Assembly: GCA_024279915.1 (NCBI GenBank)
Contig: JAJRRB010000018.1
Coordinates: forward strand, 1-64,000
DNA length: 64,000 bases
Source of the DNA: Deltaproteobacteria bacterium
GTDB lineage: Bacteria > Desulfobacterota > Desulfuromonadia > Desulfuromonadales > BM103
Direction: 5' to 3'
Shown here in pieces: positions 10,955 to 23,932 of this stretch. Each line of letters starts with the position of its first letter. Positions within the stretch are counted from its first letter, which is position 1. A model generated the notes under the pieces. The model did no database searches and was not told the DNA's origin. It saw only the letters and a program-made list of their open reading frames with translations. Position numbers and translations under genes: made by a program.

Positions 10955-11500
10955 TTAGGACTGGGGGACAATCAAGCCATAATTGCCATCCTTGCGACGA
11001 TAGACCACATTAATCTGTTCGGATGAGTCATCTGTAAAAACCAGAAACTCCTTTTCCAACAGGTCCATTTGCATAACGGCCTCATCCACTGACATAGGCT
11101 TCACCTGAAAACTGTCAGTCTTGATAATACTTGGTTCTTCATGAGCCTCATCAATACTCTCAGCGGTGTAAATCGTTTTGTTGACACGCCGTTCCCGCCC
11201 ACTCAGAGGCTTGTGTTTTTTAATCTTATCTTTGTAACGCTTCAATTGTCGATCAAGTTTATCCAGCATACCGTCAATCGCGGCATACATATCTGATGTC
11301 TCTTCTGTTGCCTTGATGGTGATTCCCTTGGCGTTCAGAATGGCTTCAGCTTTGTGACGGATTTTCTTTTCTACAGAGAGAACCACCTGTGCTTCAACGG
11401 GCTCTTCAATGTATTTTTTGACCTTTGGAAGTTTCTCTTCAACATAATTACGTACAGGTTCACTGGTTTCCATATGTCGAAAGGTCACATTAATCCGCAT
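10955..11500 (-). CDS. hpf: Long-form ribosome hibernation-promoting factor
   Basis: MRINVTFRHMETSEPVRNYVEEKLPKVKKY; C-terminal VKPMSVDEAVMQMDLLEKEFLVFTDD domain. Confidence 0.95.
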   Translation of the reverse strand: MRINVTFRHMETSEPVRNYVEEKLPKVKKYIEEPVEAQVVLSVEKKIRHKAEAILNAKGITIKATEETSDMYAAIDGMLDKLDRQLKRYKDKIKKHKPLSGRERRVNKTIYTAESIDEAHEEPSIIKTDSFQVKPMSVDEAVMQMDLLEKEFLVFTDDSSEQINVVYRRKDGNYGLIVPQS

Positions 11501-11571
11501 AATTTTCGTACCTCCTCGTAGATGTTTATGAAAAAGATCGTGTTCCTATGAATTATACCTGCTAGTTTTCA

Positions 11572-11654
11572 TAAAACCATGACACGATTAAAACTAATCG
11601 AGATTGAATAAAACTAACAGGGTACAACTAAAACAAATGGCACAAGACTAAAAC
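11572..11654. repeat. Phased TAAAAC iterons between rpoN and hpf
   Basis: TAAAAC at 11572, 11589, 11609, 11629 and 11649; the last four exactly 20 bp apart. Confidence 0.8.
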
Positions 11655-13093
11655 AGGCGCTTACGTTGAGTAGAAGAACCGATGCCCAACATCTCTCGAT
11701 ACTTGGTCACCGTCCGTCTGGCGATTTCAATCCCCTGATCGTGCAAGATTTCAACAATTTTCTGGTCTGAAAAGGGTTTACGGGTGTTCTCAGCGGAAAG
11801 TATCTCCTTGATCTTGCTTTTCACACTCTCCGAAGCTATTGAATCCCCCGCGGTCGTGTTGATACCACTGTTAAAGAAGTATTTCAGTTCAAAAAGGCCC
11901 TGTGGTGTCTGCACATATTTGTTTGTCGTCACACGACTGACAGTGGACTCGTGCATCTCAATATCTTCTGCTACATCACGCAGTACAAGGGGTTTGAGAT
12001 GGGCAACCCCGCGATCAAAAAAGTCCCTTTGAAATTTAACGATGCTCTTGGTGACACGATAAATCGTCCGTTGACGCTGATGAATACTCTTGATCAGCCA
12101 AAGAGCACCGCGTAGTTTCTCCTGAATATACTCGCCTGCTTTTTCATCAACCTTTGCAGCACCAGACAGTGCATTACGATAGAAGGAATTGATCCTCAAA
12201 TTAGGCAAACCATCATCGTTGAGGACGACGATGTACTCATCACTGACTTTGTGCACAAAGATATCGGCAATAATGTAATGAACGTCTTCCTGGCCGTATT
12301 GACTGCCAGGGCGAGGGTCCAGACCACTGATGAATTTCGCAGCAGAGAATATTTCATCCAAGGGGACCTGAAGACTTCTGGCAATTACCTGATAACGACG
12401 ATTTTCCAGTTCATCGAGATGATCTCGAAGAATGACAGCAGCAAGGTCCTCTGACATCTCCAACTGTTCAAGTTGCTTGAGAAGACATTCCTGAAGATTG
12501 CGGCTGGCAACACCGGGGGGGTCGAAGTTCTGAACTGCGGAGAGGACTCCTTCAACATATTCACAGTCACAACCAGCCTGTGCGGCTAATTCCTCGACAG
12601 AGACATGCAGATAACCATCATCATCTATGTTGCCAATAATTTCACAGGCAATGGCTCGTTCCTGGCTTTCCAACCGTGAGAGGTTCAGTTGCCATAAAAG
12701 ATGGTCAGAGAGAGAAGGTTTTCTGGTTAGCAGATTTTCGTAAGAAGGTCGATCCTCATCATCCTCATAGCTGTCAGCGGTCGTACCACCCAGGCTGTAG
12801 CTTTCCAGATAGGTCTTCCAGTCAATATCCTCCATGCCATTGCGATCGTCTTCTTTGATGTTCTCCTGAACTTGTTCATCGTTTTTTTCAACGGTCAGCT
12901 CTTCTTCATTCGCTTCCTTCTCTTCAGGGGATTCCTGGCCTTCTTCCAGGACAGGATTCTCCTCTAGTTCTTCGCGCACAACATCCATTACCTCCATGCG
13001 CGAAAGCTGCAGCAGTTTGATCGCCTGTTGTAGCTGGGGCGTCATAACCAGTTGTTGACTGAGCCTAAGTTGTTGTCTTATTTCTAAAGCCAT
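11648..13093 (-). CDS. rpoN: RNA polymerase sigma-54 factor
   Basis: LRQQLRLSQQLVMTPQLQQAIKLLQLSRMEV; RpoN box ARRTVTKYREMLGIGSS. Confidence 0.97.
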   Translation of the reverse strand: MALEIRQQLRLSQQLVMTPQLQQAIKLLQLSRMEVMDVVREELEENPVLEEGQESPEEKEANEEELTVEKNDEQVQENIKEDDRNGMEDIDWKTYLESYSLGGTTADSYEDDEDRPSYENLLTRKPSLSDHLLWQLNLSRLESQERAIACEIIGNIDDDGYLHVSVEELAAQAGCDCEYVEGVLSAVQNFDPPGVASRNLQECLLKQLEQLEMSEDLAAVILRDHLDELENRRYQVIARSLQVPLDEIFSAAKFISGLDPRPGSQYGQEDVHYIIADIFVHKVSDEYIVVLNDDGLPNLRINSFYRNALSGAAKVDEKAGEYIQEKLRGALWLIKSIHQRQRTIYRVTKSIVKFQRDFFDRGVAHLKPLVLRDVAEDIEMHESTVSRVTTNKYVQTPQGLFELKYFFNSGINTTAGDSIASESVKSKIKEILSAENTRKPFSDQKIVEILHDQGIEIARRTVTKYREMLGIGSSTQRKRLF

Positions 13094-13124
13094 ATCACCA
13101 ACATAAGGGGAAACAGTCTCAAAA

Positions 13125-13140
13125 GGTCAAGTCATTGACC
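13125..13140. promoter_or_regulatory. 16-bp palindrome GGTCAA-GTCA-TTGACC between rpoN and lptB
   Basis: Perfect 6-bp arms; function unknown (operator or weak terminator). Confidence 0.35.
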
Positions 13141-13178
13141 ATAGTGAGCATTATATGGTTTACACTAACACTTCAAAA

Positions 13179-13904
13179 TCAGAGTCGAAACTTTTCTCCC
13201 AGATAAATCGCCCGGGCTTTTGGACTTTGAGCAATTTCATCGGGAGAGCCATGCTCCAGGATACAACCTTCGTTAAGGATATAAGCTCTGTCGCACACAC
13301 TCAGGGTTTCACGGACGTTGTGATCGGAGATCAACACGCCAATATGACGTTTTTTCAATTCATTGATGATTCCCTGGATATCAAGAACCGCAATCGGGTC
13401 AATTCCCGCAAATGGCTCATCAAGTAAAATAAACCTTGGGTCCAGAACCAGAGCTCGCGCGATCTCCACGCGGCGTCTCTCTCCGCCGGAAAGAGCATAA
13501 CCGTAAGATTTTGCAACATGAGTCAGACGAAAATCTTCGAGCAATTCATCTTTGCGTTTCAACTGGCCCTGTCTGGATTTTCCCGTCGTTTCCAAAATCG
13601 CCAGAAGATTTTGTTCGACCGTTAACTTGCGAAAGATTGAAGCCTCTTGAGGAAGGTATGAAATCCCCATTTTAGCTCTCTTATGCATAGGTAGCTCGGT
13701 TAAATTTTCATCGTCGAGAAACACTTCGCCCTGGTCTGGCCTGACCAAGCCTACCACCATATAAAAAGAAGTGGTTTTCCCGGCACCATTTGGGCCAAGC
13801 AGGCCAACCACTTCGCCTGACTTGAGCTCCAGATCAACGGATGAGACCACCTGGCGCTGTTTATAGGCTTTCGACAAACCGCGTGCGGCTAAGAGGTGGT
13901 TCAA
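13179..13904 (-). CDS. lptB: LPS export ABC transporter ATP-binding protein
   Basis: [58 protein letters not shown]. Confidence 0.97.
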   Translation of the reverse strand: MNHLLAARGLSKAYKQRQVVSSVDLELKSGEVVGLLGPNGAGKTTSFYMVVGLVRPDQGEVFLDDENLTELPMHKRAKMGISYLPQEASIFRKLTVEQNLLAILETTGKSRQGQLKRKDELLEDFRLTHVAKSYGYALSGGERRRVEIARALVLDPRFILLDEPFAGIDPIAVLDIQGIINELKKRHIGVLISDHNVRETLSVCDRAYILNEGCILEHGSPDEIAQSPKARAIYLGEKFRL

Positions 13905-14407
13905 GGTTTTTCCTCCGCCTGCGGCGTAAAGACAGCGTTTACCCTGCCACCCTCGCCACCAGTGACAACACTGCGTTGGTCATTCAGGTAAATCGTGATC
14001 TCCTGGCCCTGAACAAAACTGTCGCCATCAGTGACTTTCGGTGAACCAGTCAAAACAATTCGTTCTTCAATATGATAGAGAATCGCCTTCTCGCTCGTTG
14101 CAACACGTTGTCCCTGGATGATACGTACCGAGCCCTCGGCGATGACCATCTCTATCTCGCGTTTCTCGCCTTTATACTTTACCGTAAGGCGATCACCATG
14201 AATTGTGACATCATCCTGAGTCGCAACTGCTTTTCCTGAGAAAACAAGCGTTTGTGCCTGGTCATTGGCTTCAAGACGGTCTGAAGAGACCTCAACTGGG
14301 CCACGGTTTTGCTTCGGCATTTCGAGCTCTGCAAACGCTGATAGCGGCAGGACCAAAAAGAGGAGAGATATACACAGAGGAGCAATTTTCGTCATAGGAT
14401 TTGTCAT
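13901..14407 (-). CDS. lptA: LPS transport periplasmic protein
   Basis: OstA-like [35 protein letters not shown]; between lptB and lptC. Confidence 0.9.
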   Translation of the reverse strand: MTNPMTKIAPLCISLLFLVLPLSAFAELEMPKQNRGPVEVSSDRLEANDQAQTLVFSGKAVATQDDVTIHGDRLTVKYKGEKREIEMVIAEGSVRIIQGQRVATSEKAILYHIEERIVLTGSPKVTDGDSFVQGQEITIYLNDQRSVVTGGEGGRVNAVFTPQAEEKP

Positions 14408-14976
14408 TCCAGCTGTTTAGAATCGAGAGACCCTTTCACATTCGCTTGCAGTTGCAAACGCTCCTGTTTTAGATAAAACACCAACCCCGTACCTTCCAGG
14501 TGCACACCGTCACCAATCATGCGAACATGTGCATCTGTTATTGCCCGCTGTGTTGTATGGTCGTAATCGATAGAGTCCGTATACAGCGTATAGCCAGCAG
14601 AATTCTTTAGAACAACATCGCCACGCAATATCACCAGCTTATAATCATCGCTGACGTCACCTTTGTCAGCCTTTAGAAAACCTTTTACTGCCCCTTGCTC
14701 GTCATAAAAACTAAGTTGAGGGCCCACAAGTCCTAGAACCCCCGACGCGGATTGACGTTCTACCTGCTGCGCGACTAAACGCCAACGAGCTCGACCTTCT
14801 TCAAGATGAGTATAGTCGATATCCTGTAGCGACACATCGATCCCCTTCGGCAAAGCTTTCACCAAAGATTGCAAATGGTTCTCGGTTCGATACCGCAGGA
14901 CAATAACGGCCAGCAGAACCAGTGCCAGAACCAGTGCCAGTACGAGGAGAAGATTGCGGGGCTTGAAGTATCTCAT
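14404..14976 (-). CDS. lptC: LPS export system protein LptC
   Basis: Single N-terminal TM; position and length; YTLYTDSIDYDHTTQRAITDAHVRMIGDGVHLEGTGL. Confidence 0.88.
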   Translation of the reverse strand: MRYFKPRNLLLVLALVLALVLLAVIVLRYRTENHLQSLVKALPKGIDVSLQDIDYTHLEEGRARWRLVAQQVERQSASGVLGLVGPQLSFYDEQGAVKGFLKADKGDVSDDYKLVILRGDVVLKNSAGYTLYTDSIDYDHTTQRAITDAHVRMIGDGVHLEGTGLVFYLKQERLQLQANVKGSLDSKQLE

Positions 14977-15056
14977 TGACGGAAGTCAGTATAGCACCCT
15001 GAGATAATGAGTGTAAAGAGCTATGTGGCAAGTTGGCATGGGAATTGTATAGAAGA

Positions 15057-15578
15057 TTAATCTTCAAAGTAATGACGTGTTACAGCTGACCAGCGGCCAG
15101 ATTCTTTGAGCAGGAATTCACAGATTTCCCTGACGCCTCCCCTCCCCCCTGAGCGCTCGGACACCATGTCTGCATAAGGTTTCACATCGTCCACAGCATC
15201 AGCCACGGTTGCGGAAAAACCGACTTTTCGCATGACCGGAAGGTCGACAATATCATCACCAACATAGGCAACTTCCTCCGGCGTTAATGCGAGCTTTTCC
15301 AGGATATCGTTAAAAGGCAAGCTCTTGTCTTTGGCTCCTTGATATACCAGCTCAATACCTAGCTCTGCAGCCCTGCGCGCGACAACCGCGGACTGGCGCC
15401 CGGTAATAATACCGACCTTAATTCCTGCCCGCTGCACCAATTTGAGCCCATGGCCATCCTTAACATCGAAAGCCTTGGTTTCACCACCATCGTTGTCATA
15501 AATAATTCGACCATCAGTCATGACGCCATCGACATCAAGCAGCAGAAGTTTTATCTTTGCCAGATCATCAACCATCAA
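15057..15578 (-). CDS. kdsC: KDO-8-phosphate phosphatase (HAD, KdsC family)
   Basis: LLLLDVDGVMTDGRIIYDNDGGETKAFDVKDGHGLKL; YVGDDIVDLPVM. Confidence 0.96.
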   Translation of the reverse strand: MMVDDLAKIKLLLLDVDGVMTDGRIIYDNDGGETKAFDVKDGHGLKLVQRAGIKVGIITGRQSAVVARRAAELGIELVYQGAKDKSLPFNDILEKLALTPEEVAYVGDDIVDLPVMRKVGFSATVADAVDDVKPYADMVSERSGGRGGVREICEFLLKESGRWSAVTRHYFED

Positions 15579-16554
15579 ATAACCCCAGCCTTAAGCAAAT
15601 CATGCAGGTGAATAATTCCAATCGGTTTCTGGTCTTCTTCTGATTCGAACACAAACAAAGAGGTTATCTGGTATTGCTCCATGCGCTGCAACGATTTAGC
15701 GGCCAGATTGGTGCGCAGAATACGCTTCGGCTTTCCACCCATAAGCGTGCAGATAGGTCGGTTGAGAACCTCGATCCCCTGCTCAATTTTACGACGTAAA
15801 TCACCATCGGTAAAGACGCCAAGCAAAGCTCCCTGATCATCAACAACCCCGGTAATCCCCAATTTTTTGCTGGAGATCTCGTAAAGTGCATCCTTTAAAG
15901 GGATCCCTGCATTGACTGTCGGAATGTCTTCACCCTCGTGCATGAGATCTTCAACCCGTAATAGCAAACGCTTACCTAATGCACCTCCAGGGTGGTAGAG
16001 AGCAAAATCTTCTTCCTTGAAACCTCTCTGCACAAGTAACGCCACAGCCAGAGCATCACCCATAACCAAGGTGACTGTGGTGCTAGCCGTCGGTGCCAAC
16101 TGTAACGGACAAGCCTCTTCCTTAATCGAGATATCAAGAAACACATCTCCAGCCCGAGCCAGAGTACTTTCTTGGTTTCCAGCCATGGCAATCAGGGGTA
16201 ATCCCATGCGCTTGATGATCGGCAATATGCGTGTGATCTCTTCTGTCTCACCGGAGTTAGAGACCGCAATAACAACATCGTCCTTCATCAACATACCAAG
16301 GTCACCATGGACACCTTCTGCCGGGTGAAGAAAAATCGTTGGCGTGCCTGTCGAAGCCATGGTCGCCGCCATTTTCTGGCAAATCAGACCTGATTTGCCC
16401 ATCCCTGTGACAACCACACGACCAGAACATGCCAAGACCATCTCGACGGCCTTAGCGAAGCTTTCATCCAGCCGTTCTGCCAGGGCTACAACAGCATCGG
16501 CTTCTATCTTAACGACCTTACGGGCGACATCCCGGATTTCAGTATATTTATTCA

Positions 16555-16558
<4 letters not shown>
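15575..16558 (-). CDS. kdsD: Arabinose-5-phosphate isomerase (SIS plus CBS pair)
   Basis: GRVVVTGMGKSGLICQKMAATMASTGTPTIFLHPAEGVHGDLGM; two CBS repeats. Confidence 0.96.
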
Positions 16559-19031
<2,473 letters not shown>

Positions 19032-19094
19032 TTAAGCAACGAATGTTACACTTCCAGAGCTTAAATGAAAACCTTTATTACCGAAAACTTTACT

Positions 19095-19847
19095 CTATGA
19101 AGTAGAGGTCAGGAGCACCTTTACTCTTTCCAGATCTTCCGGTGTATCAACGCCCTGCCCCACCAGAGTGGTCTCTGCCACCCGAATCCGGTAGCCATGT
19201 TCTAGAGCACGTAGCTGCTCAAGACATTCCTGGGTTTCCAGAGGCGTCGACTGGAGGTGGGGATATTGCAGCAGGAAATCACGGCGATAGACATAAAGAC
19301 CAACATGCTTGGCGGTCGCCAACTCCTGCCAACGTTGCTCAAGTTCGCTACTGAAATCACGAGGATAAGGGATCGGCGAACGAGAGCAGTAGAGAGCGAA
19401 TCCCTGCCGATCAGTGACCACTTTGACAACATTAGGGTTTAGATATTCCTCCATAGACGTCAAAGGGGTCTTGAGTGTACCCATAGGGATCGAGTCATCT
19501 GATAATAGCGGTGCCACAGCTGTCTCGATCATGACCGGATCGATCAAAGGTTCATCACCCTGCACATTAACGATCAATTCATCATCGAGTCCTGCGGCAA
19601 CTTCCGCAAGACGATCGGTACCGGTCGGATGATCGGCACGAGTCATAACAACATCCCCGCCGAAAGATTCGACCGCACGGGCAATGCGGTCATCGTCTGT
19701 AGCAACGATGACCCGGTCAACCGATTCGCATAGAGCAGAGCGTTCATAGACCCACTGTATCATCGGCTTGCCACACAGGTCGGCAAGTGGTTTTCCTGGG
19801 AATCTGGTTGAAGCGTAACGTGCTGGGATAACAACGGTAACACCCAT
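19095..19847 (-). CDS. kdsB: CMP-Kdo synthetase
   Basis: [44 protein letters not shown]. Confidence 0.97.
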   Translation of the reverse strand: MGVTVVIPARYASTRFPGKPLADLCGKPMIQWVYERSALCESVDRVIVATDDDRIARAVESFGGDVVMTRADHPTGTDRLAEVAAGLDDELIVNVQGDEPLIDPVMIETAVAPLLSDDSIPMGTLKTPLTSMEEYLNPNVVKVVTDRQGFALYCSRSPIPYPRDFSSELEQRWQELATAKHVGLYVYRRDFLLQYPHLQSTPLETQECLEQLRALEHGYRIRVAETTLVGQGVDTPEDLERVKVLLTSTS

Positions 19848-19904
19848 GCTATTTCAACTCCTAAAGTCAGTTAACAATTGTGGGTAAGATCAAAAACAAG
19901 CAAA

Positions 19905-21569
19905 CTACAGATTTTTGCGACTCAAACGACCGTCAACCAGGCGCCAGAGGTTCTGTTTGTTATGGTCACGTAACGGTTCAGGTAGTAATCCCTGTGGGAA
20001 ATCCTGATAACAAACCGGGCGCAAAAAACGCTTTACAGCCTCAGTCCCGACCGAAGTACTCCTGCTGTCAGTTGTCGCCGGATAAGGGCCACCATGATGC
20101 ATCGATGAGCACACCTCAACCCCGGTAGGAAAATTGTTTATGATCAGACGTCCCGCTTTGCGTTCAAGGACACTAAGCAGAGAACAAAAGACATTGAGCT
20201 CTTCGCTAGTTCCGTGTACGGAAGCTGTCAACTGGCCCTGAAGACTCTCTGCCACAGTCAACATCTCTTCTTTCGAGTCACAAACGACAACAAGTGCAGA
20301 GGGACCGAACACTTCTTCAGCAATGGCAGAATTCGCGAGTAAGGTCTTCGCATCAGTTTGCAACAAGATTGGAGTCACCAGGCAGCCGTCAAGTAAAGGG
20401 TACGAACTGTCACATCCCTTGACACCTTCAACTGACGATAGATTGTTTACTCCGGTAAGGAAATTCTGTTTAATACTATCGTGCAGCATAACACCCGGGG
20501 GCTTGGCTGCAAGACAGCTTTCGACTTCACTTAAGAATGCATCCGTTACACTATTCTTGAGCACCAGGACCAATCCTGGTGCGGTGCAAAATTGTCCGAC
20601 ACCAAGGGTCAATGATTCGACCAGCGCTGCAGCCAGTGATGCACCTTTGTCATCAATAATTTGCGGCAGAAAAAAGACCGGATTCACGCTGCCCATTTCT
20701 GCATAAACTGGAATTGGCTCAGATCGCAAACCAGCCAAGTTGTAGATTGCCCGCCCTCCCGCGAGTGAACCTGTAAAAGCAACCGCCTTGATCGATGGAT
20801 GCTGCACCAAGGCAGCACCGACATCTATATGCTTCGCTTGCAGGAGCGAAAAAACTCCTGCGGGAACATTGTTGTTTTGAACCGCCCGCATAACTGCTAG
20901 GCCAGCCAATTCGGAGGTTCCGGGATGCGCCGGATGGCCCTTGACCACAACTGGGCAGCCCGCAGCTAGCGCCGATGCAGTATCGCCCCCCGCAACGGAA
21001 AACGCCAAAGGGAAATTACTCGCGCCAAACACGGCAATCGGACCGATTGGAATCTGCAGAGACCGAATATCTGGTTTTGGTAGCGGTGTCCTCTCTGGTA
21101 AGGCGCGGTCGATGCGCGCTTCAAGATAGGACCCTTGGCGAACATGTTGCGCAAAAAGGTGCAATTGGTTGGCGGTTCGAACCAACTCCCCTTTGAGTCT
21201 TGATCGTGGGAGCGCCGTCTCCTCATGGGCACGGGCAATCAAGTCTGGGCCAAGAGTCATTAATTCTTCACCGATACTTTCCAGAAAAACTGCACGCTGT
21301 TCTGACGATTGCTTACGGTAACGATCAAAAGCATCTACAGCCGCACAGGCAGCACTTTCAATATCATCCTGAGATGCCTCACAGAATTGCGGTTCAAGAG
21401 CAACACCTGTGGCTGGGTTTACCGCAAAAAATCTCTGTTCACCCGACGAGCAGAATTCCGAGCCAATAATCTGTTTTCCAGTGATGGGCACGACTGCACT
21501 CCATAATTTAAACGAAAAGTGAATTTGACCAAGACTATTGGATTTCACAGGATAACAACAAAAAGACAA
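19905..21569 (-). CDS. NADP-type aldehyde dehydrogenase (ketoglutaric semialdehyde dehydrogenase-like)
   Basis: FGASNFPLAFSVAGGDTASALAAGCPVVVKGHPAHPGTS; GQFCTAPG catalytic Cys; true start probably internal. Confidence 0.88.
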   Translation of the reverse strand: MSFCCYPVKSNSLGQIHFSFKLWSAVVPITGKQIIGSEFCSSGEQRFFAVNPATGVALEPQFCEASQDDIESAACAAVDAFDRYRKQSSEQRAVFLESIGEELMTLGPDLIARAHEETALPRSRLKGELVRTANQLHLFAQHVRQGSYLEARIDRALPERTPLPKPDIRSLQIPIGPIAVFGASNFPLAFSVAGGDTASALAAGCPVVVKGHPAHPGTSELAGLAVMRAVQNNNVPAGVFSLLQAKHIDVGAALVQHPSIKAVAFTGSLAGGRAIYNLAGLRSEPIPVYAEMGSVNPVFFLPQIIDDKGASLAAALVESLTLGVGQFCTAPGLVLVLKNSVTDAFLSEVESCLAAKPPGVMLHDSIKQNFLTGVNNLSSVEGVKGCDSSYPLLDGCLVTPILLQTDAKTLLANSAIAEEVFGPSALVVVCDSKEEMLTVAESLQGQLTASVHGTSEELNVFCSLLSVLERKAGRLIINNFPTGVEVCSSMHHGGPYPATTDSRSTSVGTEAVKRFLRPVCYQDFPQGLLPEPLRDHNKQNLWRLVDGRLSRKNL

Positions 21570-21590
21570 GTCGGCAAAAAAAGAGGAAGG

Positions 21591-21845
21591 TTATGAGAGT
21601 GTTACCAGTTTTTCGCGGGGACCATCGGCGACCACACGCCCACCATCCAGCGCAATAATACGCTGAACAGTAGCAAGCATGATCGGACTGTGGGTTGTCA
21701 TGATAAGCACTGCAGAGCTGTCCAGAAGTTTCGGCAGACGCTCAGCCAGCATCCGTTCACTTTCAGGGTCAAGCCCCAAGGTTGGCTCGTCCAGAAGCAG
21801 TACCTGACTGGGTTGGGCAAAGACGCGTGCCAGAGCCATCTTCAT
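21591..21845 (-). pseudogene. 5'-truncated ABC transporter ATPase remnant
   Basis: Only the C-terminal half: MALARVFAQPSQVLLLDEPTLGLDPESERM...VLIMTTHSPIM (Walker B, D-loop, H-loop); no Walker A upstream; abuts the tRNA-Leu region. Confidence 0.75.
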
Positions 21846-21911
21846 ACGTTGTCGGTATGTGATGCGGGGTGGTACAAAAGCACCAGACGAGACGCCTAAA
21901 AAACAACAAGG

Positions 21912-21934
21912 AGCTAGCCATGGACTGGCTAACC
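21912..21934 (-). terminator. Probable terminator of tRNA-Leu
   Basis: GTTAGCCA-GTCCA-TGGCTAGC stem followed on the minus strand by T-rich TCCTTGTTGTTTTTT. Confidence 0.6.
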
Positions 21935-21948
21935 CCTTATTCTCAAGA

Positions 21949-22035
21949 TGGTACCCGGGACGAGAATCGAACTCGTACAGGATTACTCCCGAGGGATTTT
22001 AAGTCCCTTGCGTCTACCAGTTCCGCCACCCGGGC
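21949..22035 (-). tRNA. tRNA-Leu (anticodon UAA)
   Basis: GCCCGGGTGGCGGAACTGGTAGACGCAAGGGACTTAAAATCCCTCGGG...GAGTTCGATTCTCGTCCCGGGTACCA; 7-bp acceptor stem, long variable arm, encoded CCA. Confidence 0.95.
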
Positions 22036-22099
22036 AAAGTTTGAAAAGTTCGGCTATTATTAATGCATTATTGATTGATGTGTCAACAGGAGGTTACAT

Positions 22100-22537
22100 A
22101 TGCAGGACACTTTCATCTGCCCTCATTGCGGCAAACAAAGTAAACGGTACCGCAACCCCATTCCGACAGTTGATATTATTATTAAAATAGAAGACCGGAT
22201 TGTTCTCATTGAGAGACGCAATCAGCCTTGCGGTTGGGCACTTCCCGGTGGTTTTGTCGACTATGGTGAATCGCTTGAAGACGCCGCCACCAGAGAAGCT
22301 CAAGAAGAAAGTGGCCTGACAGTTAATAATCTTCGTCAATTCCGAGCATATTCAGATCCAGACCGTGACCCGAGACAGCACAACATTTCCATGGTTTTTA
22401 CCGCAGAGGCCAGCGGTGTACCTCTTGCTGGCGAAGATGCCAAGAATGCTCAACTCTTTCACCTGGACAATCTACCCTTCCCACTCTGCTTTGATCATGC
22501 ACAGATATTGCGAGATTACATCGCTGGAAAGAAATGA
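22100..22537 (+). CDS. Nudix hydrolase with N-terminal CPHCGK zinc-ribbon-like segment
   Basis: Nudix box [23 protein letters not shown]; only convincing plus-strand CDS. Confidence 0.93.
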   Translation: MQDTFICPHCGKQSKRYRNPIPTVDIIIKIEDRIVLIERRNQPCGWALPGGFVDYGESLEDAATREAQEESGLTVNNLRQFRAYSDPDRDPRQHNISMVFTAEASGVPLAGEDAKNAQLFHLDNLPFPLCFDHAQILRDYIAGKK

Positions 22538-23343
22538 AAGTCTGGAACCTTCTCCAATAAACCATGTTTATGACAAAGGGTGAAATAGAGCCGCAATCCT
22601 TCTATATGCCCATCACTCAAATCGTATGACATCCCACGCCAATATGCTTCTAACTGCTCTGCAGTAAATCCTGTTTTCTCAGAGAGCTGTATCGACATTT
22701 CGGACAAGTTTGCAAACGCATGGTTACGTGACTCATGAAGTTGTTTCGCCAATTTTCTGATCTCTTCAGGTGATTTTGTAACGGCCTCTCGCCGCAAGAT
22801 CCCAAGTGCAAAGACAAATGGCATGCCGGTAAAATGATACCAGAGCGCACCGAGATCAGTTATCTGCAAACCCGGCGGGCAGTCTTTTGCTGCAGACAAA
22901 GCCCGGTCACCAATCAGAAGAGCACTCTGCCCGTTACTGAGAAGTTCTTCAACTTCACCATTGGGGACTTTAAAGGAAACATCATCGATACCGCAAAATT
23001 CCTTTAAAAGGATTTTCAACAGATTGATCGAGGTTGCTGATTCACCAGTTATGGCGATCTCCGATCCCATGAGTGTATGTAACGGACCAGGTGTAAAGAG
23101 CAGGACACTGTGTACTGGACCGATACTGCTGATAGAATGACCTGGTAGCAAGAAGTAATCATCTGAGTGCAAGGCGTATTCATACGAAGAAGAGGGACAC
23201 GCATCAATGATTCCCTCTGCCAGCATGGCATTCAACTCGGAAGGGACTCCGGCAACGATCTCGCCAGTAAATCCTTCCTCATGCAGATAATGGAAGTAGG
23301 GAGCTACATTCAGATAGGCGATACGCCCGATTCGCAAAGTCAT
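22516..23343 (-). CDS. mqnA: Chorismate dehydratase (futalosine menaquinone pathway)
   Basis: [27 protein letters not shown]; 3' overlap of 22 nt with the convergent Nudix gene. Confidence 0.9.
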   Translation of the reverse strand: MTLRIGRIAYLNVAPYFHYLHEEGFTGEIVAGVPSELNAMLAEGIIDACPSSSYEYALHSDDYFLLPGHSISSIGPVHSVLLFTPGPLHTLMGSEIAITGESATSINLLKILLKEFCGIDDVSFKVPNGEVEELLSNGQSALLIGDRALSAAKDCPPGLQITDLGALWYHFTGMPFVFALGILRREAVTKSPEEIRKLAKQLHESRNHAFANLSEMSIQLSEKTGFTAEQLEAYWRGMSYDLSDGHIEGLRLYFTLCHKHGLLEKVPDFHFFPAM

Positions 23344-23442
23344 GGCATCTACAGAATTTGAACTGAGTTAGTGCCCATCCGGAAACTCTAGATGACCACT
23401 AGTGTAGTTTTCGATTTGGACTAGCTTTCAAATGGAACGATT

Positions 23443-23865
23443 TCAGGGAAAATCAATACTGTCAACATCCCGTGATTTGATCTGAAAAGCACCAAAACCT
23501 GTCGATCCGTAGAATTGAGCTCGTGAACGAATCGTCAGAGTCATAACCGTTCCAGACTTGAGTTTGGCATCGATGGTGACTTCACCACCTTTGAGTTCTC
23601 CAAACGAAATAGTGTCAATATGCTGAAAAGGAATCGTTAATTTACCCTGGCCGCGCCAGGCATCCAGGTAGGTTTTGCCATCCATTGAGAACTGGCTTAG
23701 ATTGGTTTTAACACCACCACGATCTGTGATATCAGCCTGAATACGTATTTCTGTCTCTGGAATGGTGCCTTCTGGTTGACCACCGAGACCGCCCATCCCC
23801 ATGCAAAATGTGGCAACGACCACAATCAAAAGAGAAATCAATCCGCGCTTCATACCCACCTCCAT
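23443..23865 (-). CDS. Hypothetical exported protein
   Basis: 140 aa with signal peptide-like RGLISLLIVVVATFCMGMGG. Confidence 0.7.
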   Translation of the reverse strand: MEVGMKRGLISLLIVVVATFCMGMGGLGGQPEGTIPETEIRIQADITDRGGVKTNLSQFSMDGKTYLDAWRGQGKLTIPFQHIDTISFGELKGGEVTIDAKLKSGTVMTLTIRSRAQFYGSTGFGAFQIKSRDVDSIDFP

Positions 23866-23932
23866 AATCGACCTGAATGTTGCGGCATGTTAGCATGGCC
23901 AACAGGTCTGTTCAATGAACAAACAATCCCTT

